Assembly (NCBI RefSeq): GCF_037893015.1
Contig: NC_133666.1
Coordinates: 468,777,454 to 468,841,453, forward strand
Origin: Macrotis lagotis
Taxonomy: Eukaryota; Chordata; Mammalia; Peramelemorphia; Peramelidae
Direction of reading: 5' to 3'
Length of the DNA: 64,000 nucleotides
Shown: positions 23,491-35,324 of the stretch, piece after piece
How the letters are laid out: every line of letters begins with the position of its first letter
How positions within the stretch are numbered: position 1 is the stretch's first letter
Position numbers and translations under genes: made by a program
The notes under the pieces: generated by a model
Seen by the model: the letters and a program-made list of their open reading frames with translations, nothing else
Told to the model about the DNA's origin: nothing
Databases searched by the model: none

Positions 23491-23499
23491 AAATGTGTT

Positions 23500-24035
23500 T
23501 CTAAAAAGTTTCACCCCTTGCTCCTTGTTTTATCTTCAGAGATAAAGATGAAATAGTTCAATAGTTTTCCCAGGTATCAACACTTTAACTATTTGAAGTC
23601 ACCACCACATCAACTTCAACCCATTCTTAGCACTTGACCTGATTTTTAACATTGGATTCAATCACTCAATGACTTGTATTTTTAAAAAAAAGCAATTTTT
23701 TTTTTGTCAATCATTACACATATTAAAAGGTCTTAAATCCTAAAACATATTAAATTTTATATGTATATTATTTTTTACAAAATATTTTTATAAAAGCATT
23801 GTGTAACATATTCAAAGTTATACAGAATATATTTATTGTATTTAAATAGTATTACTACATCTCTCTCTAGGGCCTAGGCCACAATCAGATTGGCTGCTCC
23901 CAGAACCTAGTACAAGTAAATGTTTTGTCAATCAAAACAAGTTGATTAAAAAAATGAAAACTTTAAGATAGATGAAGAATTAGGCATTCAAATTACTGAC
24001 TATTCATTTATCAACAAACCTTTATAACTAAAGTA
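23500..24035. other. Unassigned AT-rich sequence
   Basis: A/T-rich, with homopolymers around 23,680-23,850; no feature recognised. Confidence 0.5.
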
Positions 24036-24039
24036 GGAT

Positions 24040-24235
24040 CATACAAGCCTAGACTTAGAACTAAAAAGGACTTTAGAGTTAAGCCAGCCCAACCCTCTCA
24101 TTTTACAGATAGAAATGAGATCTCTAGAGCTTAAGTGATTTGCCTAAACTCACACATCGGGGTGGGATTTCAACCAAGGAATTCTGGTTTCAGAATCTAC
24201 ATGCTTTCTACTCTATTACTCCATTATTGACTGAA
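24040..24235 (-). mobile_element. MIR remnant, minus strand
   Basis: CTCTCATTTTACAGATAGAAATGAG, TTAAGTGATTTGCCTAAACTCACAC. Confidence 0.55.
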
Positions 24236-24404
24236 TTCAGTTGAAAGTTAAAAATGTGGTCCATGTCAAATTGAAATGGTGACTCAAAATGAATAGCTGA
24301 GAGATTATCTAGTAAATGTGTATCAATATTTACAACCAGAGTGGCAACAGATTGAGTATAAAGCCTCAGGAGAACTAGATTTGGATTCTAAACCTAATAC
24401 TAAT

Positions 24405-24640
24405 TGCTAGGTGAGATGGAATGGAATACCAGGCCTTAAGCCAGGAAGACTTTTTCCTGAGTTCAAATCTGATCTCAGAAATCTACTACTATGTTAAGGG
24501 CAAGTCACCCCTGTTTGTCTCAGTTTCCTCATCTGTAAGATGAGCTGGAGAAGGAAATGGAAAAGCACTGCAGGATCTTTGACAAGAAGCTCCCAAATAG
24601 AGTCATCAAGAGTTGGACATGATTGAGCAACAACTGAAGC
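24405..24640 (+). mobile_element. MAR1-type CORE-SINE
   Basis: GAGTTCAAATCTGATCTC, GTCTCAGTTTCCTCATCTG, GAGCTGGAGAAGGAAATGG and tail TTGGACATGATTGAGCAACAAC. Confidence 0.75.
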
Positions 24641-24649
24641 CTTATCAGA

Positions 24650-24995
24650 CTATTACTCTTCCCTAAAAGTGATACACAATCTCTTGCTTCTGGTCTTTGG
24701 AACAATCCATCCTTCCATTTTTGCATACACCCTTCCTAATTCTTGCCTTTTGGAATTTCTTTTGCCCATTTAGCTTGGGTGCCACATTTTTATGAATGAC
24801 TTCTGTGACCCTCCCAAACTAGTCTTTCTTTCTGATCCTCCTCTTCAAACATTCCTCTAGTATTTTTTCTGCCTGCTTGGCTTCTTTCATTTCTACCTTT
24901 TTAGTATTTCCATCCACAGTCAGAACACAAGCTCCTGAAGGACAAGGATTCCTTGTATTGCCTTTTTTTATCTGTCCGTGCTCAGCATAATAATG
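24650..24995 (+). mobile_element. Probable L2 3' fragment
   Basis: CTTCTGTGACCCTCCC... and ACACAAGCTCCTGAAGGACAAGGATTCCTTGTATT resemble an L2 tail. Diverged. Confidence 0.4.
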
Positions 24996-25124
24996 TATTG
25001 CATTTTTTCTGACTTCAAGACCTGGCACTCTATCTACTATATCACCTCACTGCCAAGTTACAAGTTAGCAACTTCTATGTAACTTTGTCTTTGAGAGTTG
25101 CCTGAGGTGCTGAGATATTAAGTG

Positions 25125-25300
25125 ATTGCCTCACTGTCTTTGTGGGCCCATTTGGGGTTTTCTTGGTTAAGATCTTCTCCAGCTCATTTTTCCAGATGAA
25201 GAAGCTGAAGCAAACTCTAGGATTAGCCAAATTTGAACTCAGGTCCCCTTGACTCCAGGTCAAGCACTCTATCCCCTGTGTCACTAGTTGCCCGACTCAG
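25125..25300 (-). mobile_element. MAR1-type CORE-SINE fragment, minus strand
   Basis: CCATTTGGGGTTTTCTTGG, CTCCAGCTCATTTT, TTTGAACTCAGGTC, and TCTATCCCCTGTGTCAC on the plus strand. Confidence 0.65.
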
Positions 25301-25554
25301 TTACAAATCTGGTTTGTGACAGAAGCGGGCTTTAAACCTACATCTCTTTGATTGAATAATGTTACTTTTCTATTTGTACAAAGTAGACGATTAATAAATA
25401 TCTTTTTAGTAAATGAGAAGTGAAAAAAATTCCTCTTATGGAATATATACTATTAGAAAAAATACTTTATGCTTTTTAATAAAGAAAATCAAGCATAAAC
25501 CCTCATGTAAATGGCAAAAGACAATAGAACAGATCAAGAACAAATCCATGAATG

Positions 25555-25665
25555 AATAAAACATTCATTGAGTGATTACAATGTACAAAGCACTGTTCTA
25601 ATACTAAGAATACAACTAGAAAAATAAGATTATTTCTGCTATCAAGGAGCTCAAATTTTTTTTAA
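25555..25665 (+). mobile_element. Fragment of the same old repeat
   Basis: ATTCATTGAGTGATTACAATGTACAAAGCACTGTTCTAATACTAAG...ATCAAGGAGCTCAAA. Confidence 0.45.
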
Positions 25666-25696
25666 AAAGAGACATGCATGCACATATATACATAAT

Positions 25697-25700
<4 letters not shown>

Positions 25701-25754
<54 letters not shown>
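25701..25754 (+). repeat. (CT)27 microsatellite
   Basis: Uninterrupted CT for 54 bases, followed by a C-rich pyrimidine tract to about 25,780. Confidence 0.97.
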
Positions 25755-25757
<3 letters not shown>

Positions 25758-25974
25758 CCTCCTCTTCTCCCCTCCACCTAACTCTTTTTATGGAAGGATT
25801 CAGTTGCAATTCAGATGGAAAGGTCACATGGTCCTTAGAGTACAATAGGAAAACAGATGGTAATAGCAATATATCCTCTTAGTATTCTTTCCAATAGTGG
25901 AATAATATCAGTTTCTGAGAGTCATTTGACAGTGCCAAAGATTTTGGTGACAAGTAAAAAAAATGATGTTGGAT

Positions 25975-26115
25975 CTGATGCTTCCAGAACTCAGAAGATC
26001 TGAGTTCAAATTCTGTCTCTGCTACATGCTATTGGCATGACTTTGGGCAAATTACCTCTCTTGGCCTCAGTTTTTCCATGTATAAAATGAGGAAATTGTA
26101 CTCTTCTGTAGTCTT
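25975..26115 (+). mobile_element. MIR remnant
   Basis: GATCTGAGTTCAAATTCTGTCTCTGC, CTTTGGGCAAATTACCTCTC, CTCAGTTTTTCCATGTATAAAATGAGG. Confidence 0.6.
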
Positions 26116-26454
26116 AAACAACATTTTAGCTTCTACATTTACAGTGATAGGTCAATATAATTATATATGAACTGCATCAGGGCCAAAGCATATTATTAAT
26201 TCATATCACTTAGTCACATGTGCAGTAATACAATCTATTAGAAAGTTGAATAGACCAATGATAGTGTCCTAAAAGTCTTACTGCAGATTATAGTTTTAAT
26301 AGCTTAAAACTTTCTGCTTAATCCTTTTTGCACTAAGACTTTGGGAACACCCCTTATTTCAGGACCATACAATTTGACTGATTCAACATTCTTGAAAAAG
26401 CAGGAATTACAAATATCTCCCTCTACCTCAGGACAGGTTTTTCCCTCCATTTAT

Positions 26455-26690
26455 AGAGGTTATTCCTTCATTTTCAAAGGAAACCAATGACATCATGGGG
26501 TGATTTTTTTTGACTTGCCTGTAAATTGGATTTAAGTGAGGCAGAGTTGCACAGTCATCATTCTCACTCTCTCTTCCATAGTCATGGAAGTCCAGGGACA
26601 AGATAAAAGTCAGAATGACTGGTGATGGCCTGGGATGTAGTAAAAAACTTTGGCATCTTCCATGTCTGACCAAGCTCTAGGTATTTCACA
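26455..26690 (-). mobile_element. SINE 3'-domain fragment of the same family, minus strand
   Basis: CCTTCATTTTCAAAGGAAACCAATGACATC... and CAGAATGACTGGTGATGGCC parallel the copy at 38,205. The tRNA head is missing. Confidence 0.55.
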
Positions 26691-26699
26691 GCTCCTGCT

Positions 26700-27350
26700 T
26701 CAGTCACCCTCAAGACTGTTGTTCCAACACTTTTCAGGATACTCTACCTTTGGTAGATGAGTCCACCTTTCCATTCCATTTTCACTGGTGGCTCCAAGAA
26801 ACTATAGCATGCTTAGTGGCATAGGTAAAACTTAACAAAGGTACTTATACTGTAAACAGCTGATTCTCTCCCTAGTCTTTCCTCCACCCCTCCCTTTTGG
26901 AAGTTATCTGCAATTTAGCCTTAGGATAATTTGGAAAATCAGCCCAGGTGCCCAGAGAAAGATAAAAGAAAGTTAAGGGTGGAAAGGATAGGAATAATCA
27001 TTTAAATCCCAAGATTCATTCAATAGCACTGTCCCTAAAGAGAAGCACACCACCCAGGTGTGAGAATAAATGAGAAAGCAAAAGAAACTAAATTACCATA
27101 AGATAGCCAGGAGTATTTTTTTTTAAAAAAAAGATACTCCTTCAAGTGACCCAAGACTTGAGTAAGAGGACAGAAAAAAATGACAACTGGATTTTCAAAC
27201 TGGAGTATTAAAGAGACACAATAATAATGAATGACATTTATAGGTTAAACACAATAAGTAAGCAAAGCATTTTCATAGTAGTTAGAACCCTGGATTTGGA
27301 ATGAGATCTAAGTTCAAATACCGTTCTAGGTATATTTGAAATGTTGATTT
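26700..27350. other. Unassigned intergenic sequence
   Basis: No gene or confident repeat found. Confidence 0.5.
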
Positions 27351-27354
27351 AATA

Positions 27355-27560
27355 ATAGTTGGGCAGCTAGGTAGTAAAATGGATAGCTTGGCAAGACTGC
27401 AGTCAGAAAGACTCATCTGAGTTCAAATCTGACTTATAACACTGGATGTGTGACCCTGGGTGAATCACTTAACCTGTTTGCTTCAGTTTCCTCATCTATC
27501 AAATGAACTGAGAAATGACAAATTGAATAAAAATATTAGGATATATTTTAATCTTCTATC
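27355..27560 (+). mobile_element. MAR1-type CORE-SINE
   Basis: GGGCAGCTAGGTAGTAAAATGG, GAGTTCAAATCTGAC, CTTCAGTTTCCTCATCTATC. Tail partly lost. Confidence 0.65.
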
Positions 27561-27732
27561 AATTCATTGAAAACATCATCATCACCATCATGACTGAAAA
27601 ATAATTATTTTCATCTTGTTTCAATTGAGTTCATCTATCAATGATTCTGGGGCAAGTTACTCTCATTCTCTTATTTCTTTTATGTTTAAAGTTGTGGAAT
27701 AAAAGCATTAAGATATAACTTCCTGTAGGCTT

Positions 27733-27775
27733 ATCATATATGTGTGTGTTGTGTGTGTGTGTGTGTGTATACATA
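27733..27775 (+). repeat. (TG)n microsatellite
   Basis: ATATATGTGTGTGTTGTGTG... with one interruption, ending TATACATA. Confidence 0.95.
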
Positions 27776-27779
27776 TCTA

Positions 27780-28980
27780 TACATCATTGTATTCTTATGA
27801 GGTCAATTTCTTTTGCAAATATTTCTATATATTAGAAACTTTACCATCTGTTTAGTTTTAAGATTGTGAGTATTTTGTATGGTGTCAACAATTAGACATT
27901 TTTTAAGTTTTTTTATCTAGGTAATTATAGGCAAAAGTTCAATTTGTCATAATGCTCTAGCTCCAACGAAATTTATAGTTGAATTCCCCAGAATATTTTG
28001 AAATCAATATTTATAGTATTTGTTATCTACCAATCCATGAAAAATAGCATATTTCTGATGAATAATTCTAACCATGAGGTTATGTCTAGCTAGCTATTAA
28101 ATTTAGTTAGGTGCTAAATTATTGTAGCCTACAGTGATGTGTTGTAATGTGTTGCATTTTCACTGTTTTTCTTAAACTTCCTACTGCTTTGATCACTCAG
28201 TTTGGGTTCCTTAATAATAATCTTTTTCTAATCCCTGGAGGTATTGACCTGGACCTGAACTGCTACCACAAATACATCCATATGACTCATCCATTTGCTC
28301 ACCACTATTTTGTCAATATATGAGTTGGGGATAAGTTCATTTAGATGTAGCCCATAAGGGGCTTTTTGAATCTACTCTTGGACCTTAGCTGTTTGATGAC
28401 TACATCCAGATTTAAAACACTCAGTCACAGCTTACAAATTCAGTAATATGTCTTGATACCAACCTTTACTAGTATTTGGTGAAATGATGTTTGCTTGTTC
28501 CATTTATCATGTTCTCTGAGAACATCTATCAATCTCCCTTCTACTTATTGGCAAGGAAGAATGAGAAACCTGTTTTTTTGTAATATTGTATCGTTTTTGG
28601 CTAGGATATCTTCCAAATCTTTTATGTTTTGTGCTGCAGTTCAATGATTATGTTGATAACAATGTTGATATCCCAGCCAAAAATATTGATGCAATCTGTA
28701 TTAATAGAGATAAAGTGTCTAATAGAGAGATTATAGTATCATTCCATTCTGCTTTAGTCAAACCTTATTTGAGCTAATATATTACATTTTGGGTACCATA
28801 TTTTAGTATAAAAAGATTTCCTCTAGGTTGTCACCAAAGAAATCAGGATACCACAGAAGGATATCTACTGGTTTCAACCATAAATCTGTCCTCATCTTTA
28901 TTTCTTCCCTGAATAATTTTATCCTAAGTTCCTATTTGAGGAGAGAGTAGGACCTCTTCAAGGTATACTTGTTAAGAATA
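27780..28980. other. Unassigned intergenic sequence
   Basis: Low repeat density compared with the neighbours, no coding frame of note (longest 63 codons). Worth checking for conservation. Confidence 0.5.
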
Positions 28981-28984
28981 TTGC

Positions 28985-29170
28985 AGAAGGAATTCCTGTT
29001 CAGATATGGATTGGAATGAGGATTATATAATGGAAAGAGTACTGACTGTCAAATCAGAAAAGATCTGGTTTAGATTCCTGTGACTAGTACCTACTAATAA
29101 CCTTGAGGAAGTCATTCACCAGTCTGTTTCATTTTTCTTAATTGTAAATGAGGATTGCTCCCAATTGCAT
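28985..29170 (+). mobile_element. MIR remnant
   Basis: GGATTATATAATGGAAAGAGTACTGACTG...AACCTTGAGGAAGTCATTC...TTAATTGTAAATGAGGATTG. Confidence 0.5.
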
Positions 29171-29174
29171 ATTT

Positions 29175-30940
29175 AGATTTACTTACTGTAGTAAGTTTGT
29201 CAACATAAAAATCCCATGCTAATGCTCTGCTTGTCATTATTGTAATGCTGTGGTGCCTCAATGACATGGGAAAGATTTATATCTAAAAAGCCAAGGTCTC
29301 CCACTGTATCCAGACTAACACCAGAAGTCCTCTTTCCTATACTATCAGGCCACTGGGTTAAGACAGTTCTGGAAGAGACAGTGAGAAGGATGTCCTTGCA
29401 CAAAATTCCCCTCACTTTAATCATCTTAATGTCATCATTTACTTGATGTCATGATCTTCTTCAAGTACAACAATTATCATTAATCAACTCCATACTGGAG
29501 TGAATCAACATGTGTCTCAAAGGGAGGCAGAACAGATATCTCTAGCCTTTGCTTTCTACTCTCTTCTCTAAGGAAAATATAATTTCTATCAGGAGGGAAA
29601 GCAGGAGGTTGGGATCAGAAGTTTGGCTACTGTGCTCTCCTCAGAACAATATGGTATCACACAGGAATTATATCTGTTTCCTTAAATATAATTCATCTAG
29701 GGAATGTGGTTTTCAGTTTCAAACTAACTTCTGATCACTGTTAGTAATATAGGGGTAAGCAGGGCTCTAAGCTTTATATGCACGGCTTGTTGCCCTTCTC
29801 ACTAAACACCAGTTCCACAATGAACACACTTAGCATGTGGCAAAACAAAACAAAATAAAACCTTATTAATCCAATTACATAGCAAACAGAAATCAGAGAA
29901 AGTATACATAGGAAAATATATACTTTGTGAAGGAACTCTGTCTTTGAAAATAAGAACTAAGCTCAATGAAAAGAAAGTCCTTGATCTCATCCAAGAGAAA
30001 ATTCCCAAAGGAATCTAATTTAGGAAGCTGGAGATTGTGACATAATAAAGATTATTGGTTTCTTTCATGTTGATTTTTTCTGAGAGTCTTTTCCTTCAGC
30101 AAACTAAAATAAGGTTGGCATTGTCCATCTTTTACCTAAAAACTGGAAACTAGAAGTGTCCAATGCCCAAGAGTCCTGAAAAGACTCAAGCTCAAAGATA
30201 ACTAAATAACTCTCCTCTCTTCCACTATTGTTAACTCCACCTTTCCCCTCATGTAGGTACAGGGCATGGATTGCCACCAATGAGCAAAGAGTACCATACT
30301 AATTGACTTTGGGACTGGGGTGACACTTTCAGGGCATAGATCTCTTTTTTCTCTGCATCATGGGATGCTTGTGAGGCTCAAAACCTCAAAGCTTATACAT
30401 ATTTTAAAAGCACCATTATTTTTTTTTTATCTCTGAGATAACATCCAACTCTGAAATTCTGACATCTACCACAGCTTTAGGATATCAACTAAATAATTCA
30501 CAATCCTTGTCTCTTTTCTGCTCACGGAGATTAGAAAAGATCAGAAGTTTGTAGCTAAGAGACTCCACTTTCCAACTACAAGGTCCTCCAGAAGAAAGAG
30601 TTGTAGTTTGGGTGCTGCCATACCTTAAAGAGGTTTCAGGGATTATTTACCTATCTACTCTTAGATTCATCATAATGAAGTGGTGCTTAATCTCTTGATC
30701 AAACAAGTACCAGAATGTAAGGAGGCATTATCATGTACATGAAATATAAAAGAACAGTGGAATGATTCTGTCATGTGAATGCACCACTATGAATCTAACT
30801 AGCTCCCAAACTGATAGAACTCTAGAAGACTGTGTCTATCATATGAAGAAAATACTCAATTTTAGGGACATTGACTGTAGTATTTCACTTAAATTGGGTT
30901 TTAATACAGCTAGAAGAGGAAATTCTTAACAGGACTAATG
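29175..30940. other. Unassigned intergenic sequence
   Basis: About 1.7 kb without a recognisable repeat. Opposed short frames at 29,200-29,450 have no familiar motif. Confidence 0.5.
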
Positions 30941-30941
30941 T

Positions 30942-31170
30942 AGAGATTTTTAACCTGAAGTCCATGGACTGCTAAAAGGGTACTTGGTTAGATTTCAGAG
31001 GGGTCCATGAACTTGGAACTTGTAATATTTTGATAACTGTACTTTAATATAATTTGTTTCTTTTGCAATCCTATGTATTTTGCTTTATCCATTTAAAAAC
31101 ATAATTTTGAGAAGGGATTCATAGACTTCCAAAGGAATCCATGACAACAACAAAAAATTAAGAACTGATG
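30942..31170. mobile_element. hAT/Charlie-like MITE remnant
   Basis: Left part AGATTTTTAACCTGAAGTCCATGGAC, inside AATATTTTGATAACTGTACTTTAATATAATTTG and TGAGAAGGGATTCATAGACTTCC, right part ATCCATGACAAC...TTAAGAACTGATG. The ends are inverted versions of TTCTTAAC-type termini of MER5-like elements. Confidence 0.6.
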
Positions 31171-31278
31171 TCTTATTGGGAATGGTTTTCTTCCTTCTGT
31201 CATTTTCAAGGGCTTAATTAGATCTGCTTTTGTGTGAAATACTGAGTTCACAGACAAAGAAACTGCTTGTCCCAAAGC

Positions 31279-31280
<2 letters not shown>

Positions 31281-31317
<37 letters not shown>
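31281..31317 (+). repeat. (CT)18 microsatellite
   Basis: Uninterrupted CT run. Confidence 0.97.
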
Positions 31318-31319
<2 letters not shown>

Positions 31320-33260
31320 ACTAAGTTAGGATGTTTTAGGAGAATTTCAAGAGTGTACACCTAGGTTTTATAGATGAGACCCAATGCTATAGGTGTAGAC
31401 AACCAATATCAGAGAACAGTGACATCACAATTCAAAGCATGGCCCTGCTTTAATAACTCAATCGGTCCTTTTATAGATACTATCACCACATCTTTTTTGT
31501 TTCTCCTAGACCATCCATCATTTGCTGCCATAATGATCAGCAGAAAATTTTGGATCATGAACAAAGCCTGCAATCTGACATCAGCTTATAGTCAAAGAAA
31601 AGAAGCCAACTGCTAACTTGAGATTCAGGGCAGCTGGGTCTCTACTAGGTAAAACACTGATTGAAGAAATATAGTCTCTCTCTGTACTAGCCAATTTCAG
31701 ATCACAGCAGGGATCCCAATGAGCCCAGAAGATATGATACAAAGTGACTGGAGGGGAAGTAAAAAAAAATGTTTGCCTGAAAAAAGGTTAATGGCTGTGT
31801 GTGGGTAGGGTACAGCTTCAGTGACAATTAAAATCTGTATAAAGGTCTATGGGACTGAAATTTAAGGATCCTTCTGTTTCCTCTGAACCTGGCTGAGCAT
31901 AAAAACTGGCCATAAGGGCATACTTCCTTAGAGAGGAAAAAAAAATCAAATAATTAAGGCACTCTCTCAATCTCACTTATTTGAAACACTATTTAAATCT
32001 TTAATAAACTACTGATCATTTACCTCCACCCATTGCAATCTGAACTCTAGACACAATCATGTTATTTGACCTCCTTATTAGAGGAGAAACAAACATTTTA
32101 AATAGGAACAATAGAAAACACTGTCCATTGAATGTTCCCTAAATGCAGACACAATCCTCAGCAGTGCCTTCTCTTGAAATAGATGGTTTACTTCAATTGT
32201 TACAAAGTTGTCTAATCTGATGACACCATCTATACTTTATTCATAAAGAAAACTCATTCTATAGTAAATGGTTTTAATTTTTTTTAGTCTCTGAATTTAG
32301 TTGAATGTTAAAAGTGCTCAAAGGAGTTCATAGTTGGGCTGGTATTATAAATGTGATGCCAGCTAATTTTTTGTTCCCTGGTATTTCTGAGTAACTATAT
32401 GTCCTTCATCTGCCTATAAAGATTACTTTCCCAAAACTACTTTAATAGCTTGCTGGTCTGAGTATAACTTCATTTTAGTAATAGGATATAAAACTAACCA
32501 TTATTTTTCTTTTTCCATATTCAGTACTCAGTTCTTTTCAGTGATTTTTTATGAAATGCATTTTATGCATTGCATTTTATGAATTGCAAATGAATCCCTA
32601 GACTCTTGGTAAATAATAAGTTAAAATAAATTTTACTTCTGACCTATAAGTACTTTTGCCTTTTTTTAACAAAGTCAACAGCTTGAAGATGCTACATTTT
32701 TTTTAAAAAAAGCTTTTCTAATTTGAAAGAAGCAATAAACAAGAGTGACTTGTTTAAATAAACATGAACACACAGATCATCACTTGGGACAGCTCAGGAA
32801 ATCCTTTGCTTTTCTCATCAATTAAATCATCACAAACCTTCATGCATTCCAGAGTACTGTTTTCCCATTTAATTTTTTTATCTTTTTTTTTCATATCCTA
32901 TTCACCCTATTTTTAAAATACTCAAGTCAAATTGATTAGCAGGTGTGAAAATTCTTTTAGAACTGCAGTAAGAATTTTCTGCTGCTCACCTGCAAGAGCT
33001 TGTTTATCAAACCCTTTTCAAAGGTTCAAGGAGGTTAGACTTACAGATCAGGTGTATGTTACAATTTTCAAGTTTATATGTGCATATATGACTTCTATTT
33101 GCAATAATTTTCACAATGAACTTTAAGACTTATTTTAGTTAAATATTTAACTATTAATATATTATACTTAGATATGTTCATTAAATATTAATTATATTAA
33201 TGAATAATTATATGAACAGCACAAAGATTGAATAGATAAGAGAAGCCATTTTCTCTTCCC
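31320..33260. other. Unassigned intergenic sequence
   Basis: No gene. The 80-codon frame at 31,374-31,616 has no recognisable motif. 32,550-32,590 repeats TGCATTTTATG. Confidence 0.5.
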
Positions 33261-33264
33261 CCAA

Positions 33265-33460
33265 ATAACATTTGTTATTGTTTAGTTGTTTTGCAGTCAA
33301 GTCTGACTTGTCAAGTCAAATCACTTAGCTGCTTGCTTCAGTTTCCTCATCTGTAAAATGAGCTGGAGAAGCAAATGGCAAACCATTCCAAAATTTTTGC
33401 CAAAAAAAGTCCCAAATGGGGTCACAGAGAATTGGAAATGGCTGAGAAAGAAAAACTACT
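33265..33460 (+). mobile_element. MAR1-type CORE-SINE
   Basis: CAAATCACTTAGCTG, CAGTTTCCTCATCTGTAAAA, GCTGGAGAAGCAAATGGCAA, CCCAAATGGGGTCACAGAGA. The head is lost or scrambled. It abuts the L1 tail that follows. Confidence 0.7.
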
Positions 33461-33461
33461 T

Positions 33462-34290
33462 ACTAAACTGATCCAACCATTTTAGAGAATAATTTGGAAC
33501 TATATCCAAAGAGTTATAACTGTTCATATTCTTTGATTCAGCAATCCTATTGTTAGGTCTATATTGCAAAAATATTTTTTATATGTAAAAGGATATGCTT
33601 GTACAAAAATATTTATAGTAGCTCTTTTTGTGATGCCTAAGAAGTGGTAATTGAAGGGATGCCCATCAGTTAGGGAATAAACAAGCTGTAGTATATAATT
33701 GGGACAGAATACAATTGTGCTACAAGAAATGACTTGCAGGATGATTTCAGAAAAACTTGGAAATGCTTGAACTGAAGCAAAGTGAAATGAGCAGAACCAG
33801 GAGAACATTGTACATGGTAATAGCAAAATTGTACAATGAAAAAACTATGAATGGCAGCTATTCTCAACAATACGATAATCCAAGACAACCTCAAAGAGCT
33901 CATGAAAAGTCTACTAATTTTTTTTAGAGTTTTTTTTTTTTTTTGCAAGGCAATGGGGTTAAGTGGCTTGCACAAGGCCACACAGCTAGGTAATTATTAA
34001 GTGTCTGAGGCCGGATTTGAACTCAGGTACTCCTGACTCCAGGGCTGGTGCTCTATCCACTGGACCATTTAGCCACCCTGAAGGATACTATTTTACACTT
34101 TCTTTTTTTTCATATGAGTCTTCTTGTAAAAAAGACTAATATGAAAATATTTTACATGATTGCACATGTATAACCTATATCAACTTGTCTTGGACATAAT
34201 ATGAAACTCAAAACTTTAAAAAAAGTTTAAAATTGTTTTAACATGTATTTTGGGGGAAATAAAATATTATTTAAAAAAAGAAAACTACCT
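33462..34290 (+). mobile_element. L1 ORF2 end and 3' UTR
   Basis: TGATCCAACCATTTTAGAGAATAATTTGGAACTAT, CATCAGTTAGGGAATAAACAAGC, GAAATGAGCAGAACCAGGAGAACA. A minus-strand SINE is nested at 33,927-34,079. Confidence 0.8.
33927..34079 (-). mobile_element. WSINE1-like SINE, minus strand, in L1 tail
   Basis: T-run, GCAAGGCAATGGGGTTAAG, box B complement GGATTTGAACTC, ends ATTTAGCCACCC. It splits the L1 fragment at 33,462-34,290. Target duplication is unclear (TACTA-TTTT on both sides). Confidence 0.85.
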
Positions 34291-34295
34291 TATTT

Positions 34296-34960
34296 CATGT
34301 CTGGCACTGTGCTAAATACTAGGGATTAAAAGAAAGATGATAAAGTTCCTGCTAATGATCTGAGCAAACAAATAACTATGTATTTCAAATAATCTATATA
34401 CAAGATAAATAGGAAATAATATCTAGAAGGAAGATAGTAGAATTAAGAGAGATTGGGATAGGAGCGGCTAGGTGGCGCAGTGAATAGAGTACAGGCCTTG
34501 GAGTCAGGAATACCTGGGTTCAAATCCAACCTCAGACACTTAATAATTACCTAGCCTGTGGCCTTGGGCAAGACACTTAACCCCATTGCCTTGAAAAAGC
34601 TAAAAAGAGAGAGAGAGAGAGAGAGATTGGGATAGATTCCTGCATGTGATCTTTTACTAGGAATGTGTAGGAAGCCTGTGAAGCCAAGAGAAAAGGATTA
34701 TGAGACTAAGCATTGCATGCATGGGAAGCAATCAGTCAAATGTCCAGAGGTAGGAGATAAGAATATGGCATATGAAGAGAAGGAAAGAGATCAGAGTCAT
34801 TGTACTGAAAAGTATGAGTTATGTAGCACTAGAGTGAAGAATAAGAAGACTAGAAACTTAGAAGCACAGATTATGAATGAGATACTAAAGCAAAAAGGAG
34901 GACTTTATTGTCAGAGGACCAGTCTAGTTAAGACTGGAATCACATCACCCAAAATGTGAT
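34296..34960 (+). mobile_element. Old interspersed repeat (tentative LINE-type) split by SINE
   Basis: TGGCACTGTGCTAAATACTAGGGATTAAAAG...ATACAAGATAAATAGGAAATAATA, then SINE (34,462-34,619), then ATTCCTGCATGTGATCTTTTAC...GGAAGCCTGTGAAGCCAAGAG. I know this pattern as a widespread mammalian repeat but cannot assign the family. The 98-codon open frame in it is fortuitous. Confidence 0.5.
34462..34619 (+). mobile_element. WSINE1-like SINE with (GA)n tail
   Basis: GGCTAGGTGGCGCAG to TTGAAAAAGCTAAAA followed by (GA)n. Target duplication AGAGATTGGGATAG at 34,448-34,461 and 34,622-34,635. The GA-rich target has expanded into a microsatellite at the tail (34,605-34,625). Confidence 0.9.
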
Positions 34961-35164
34961 AGCAGGGTAATGAAATTTTTGGCTATAATAATTTGTAAAG
35001 ATCTTGTACTGACTGAGTCCTAGAAAGGGGTTCTCTACAGTCCTGGAAGCTGTATGCTGATGAAATCTCAGCTCCTTGAAACATAGAAATAAGTTTATGC
35101 ATACCACATATATCTCATGCTCTTAACTAGAGCATGAGCTCTTTGATGAACACTTTGGTAAAAT

Positions 35165-35320
35165 GTAAAGGGTTCAGCATAAAGAGTCAGAAAACCTAAA
35201 TTCAAATTTCACCCTCTTAGTTTGTGTAACCTTTATTGACCTCAGTTAGCCTTCTTTCTAAAATGAAGGTTTAGGTTAAATGATCCTTGAGGTCATTTCC
35301 AACTTTAATTCCATATGAAA
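35165..35320 (+). mobile_element. MIR remnant
   Basis: AAAGAGTCAGAAAACCTAAATTCAAATT...GACCTCAGTTAGCC...TAAATGATCCTTGAGGTCA. Confidence 0.5.
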
Positions 35321-35324
35321 ATAA

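Noticed and set aside
25701..25754. CRISPR-like or satellite array
   Set aside because: Simple dinucleotide repeat; no spacers. No CRISPR array, operon or bacterial feature exists in the window.
31374..31616. 80-codon plus-strand frame
   Set aside because: No start context, domain or splice signals; length is expected by chance.
34663..34959. 98-codon plus-strand frame
   Set aside because: Lies in an old interspersed repeat split by a SINE; no protein family resemblance.
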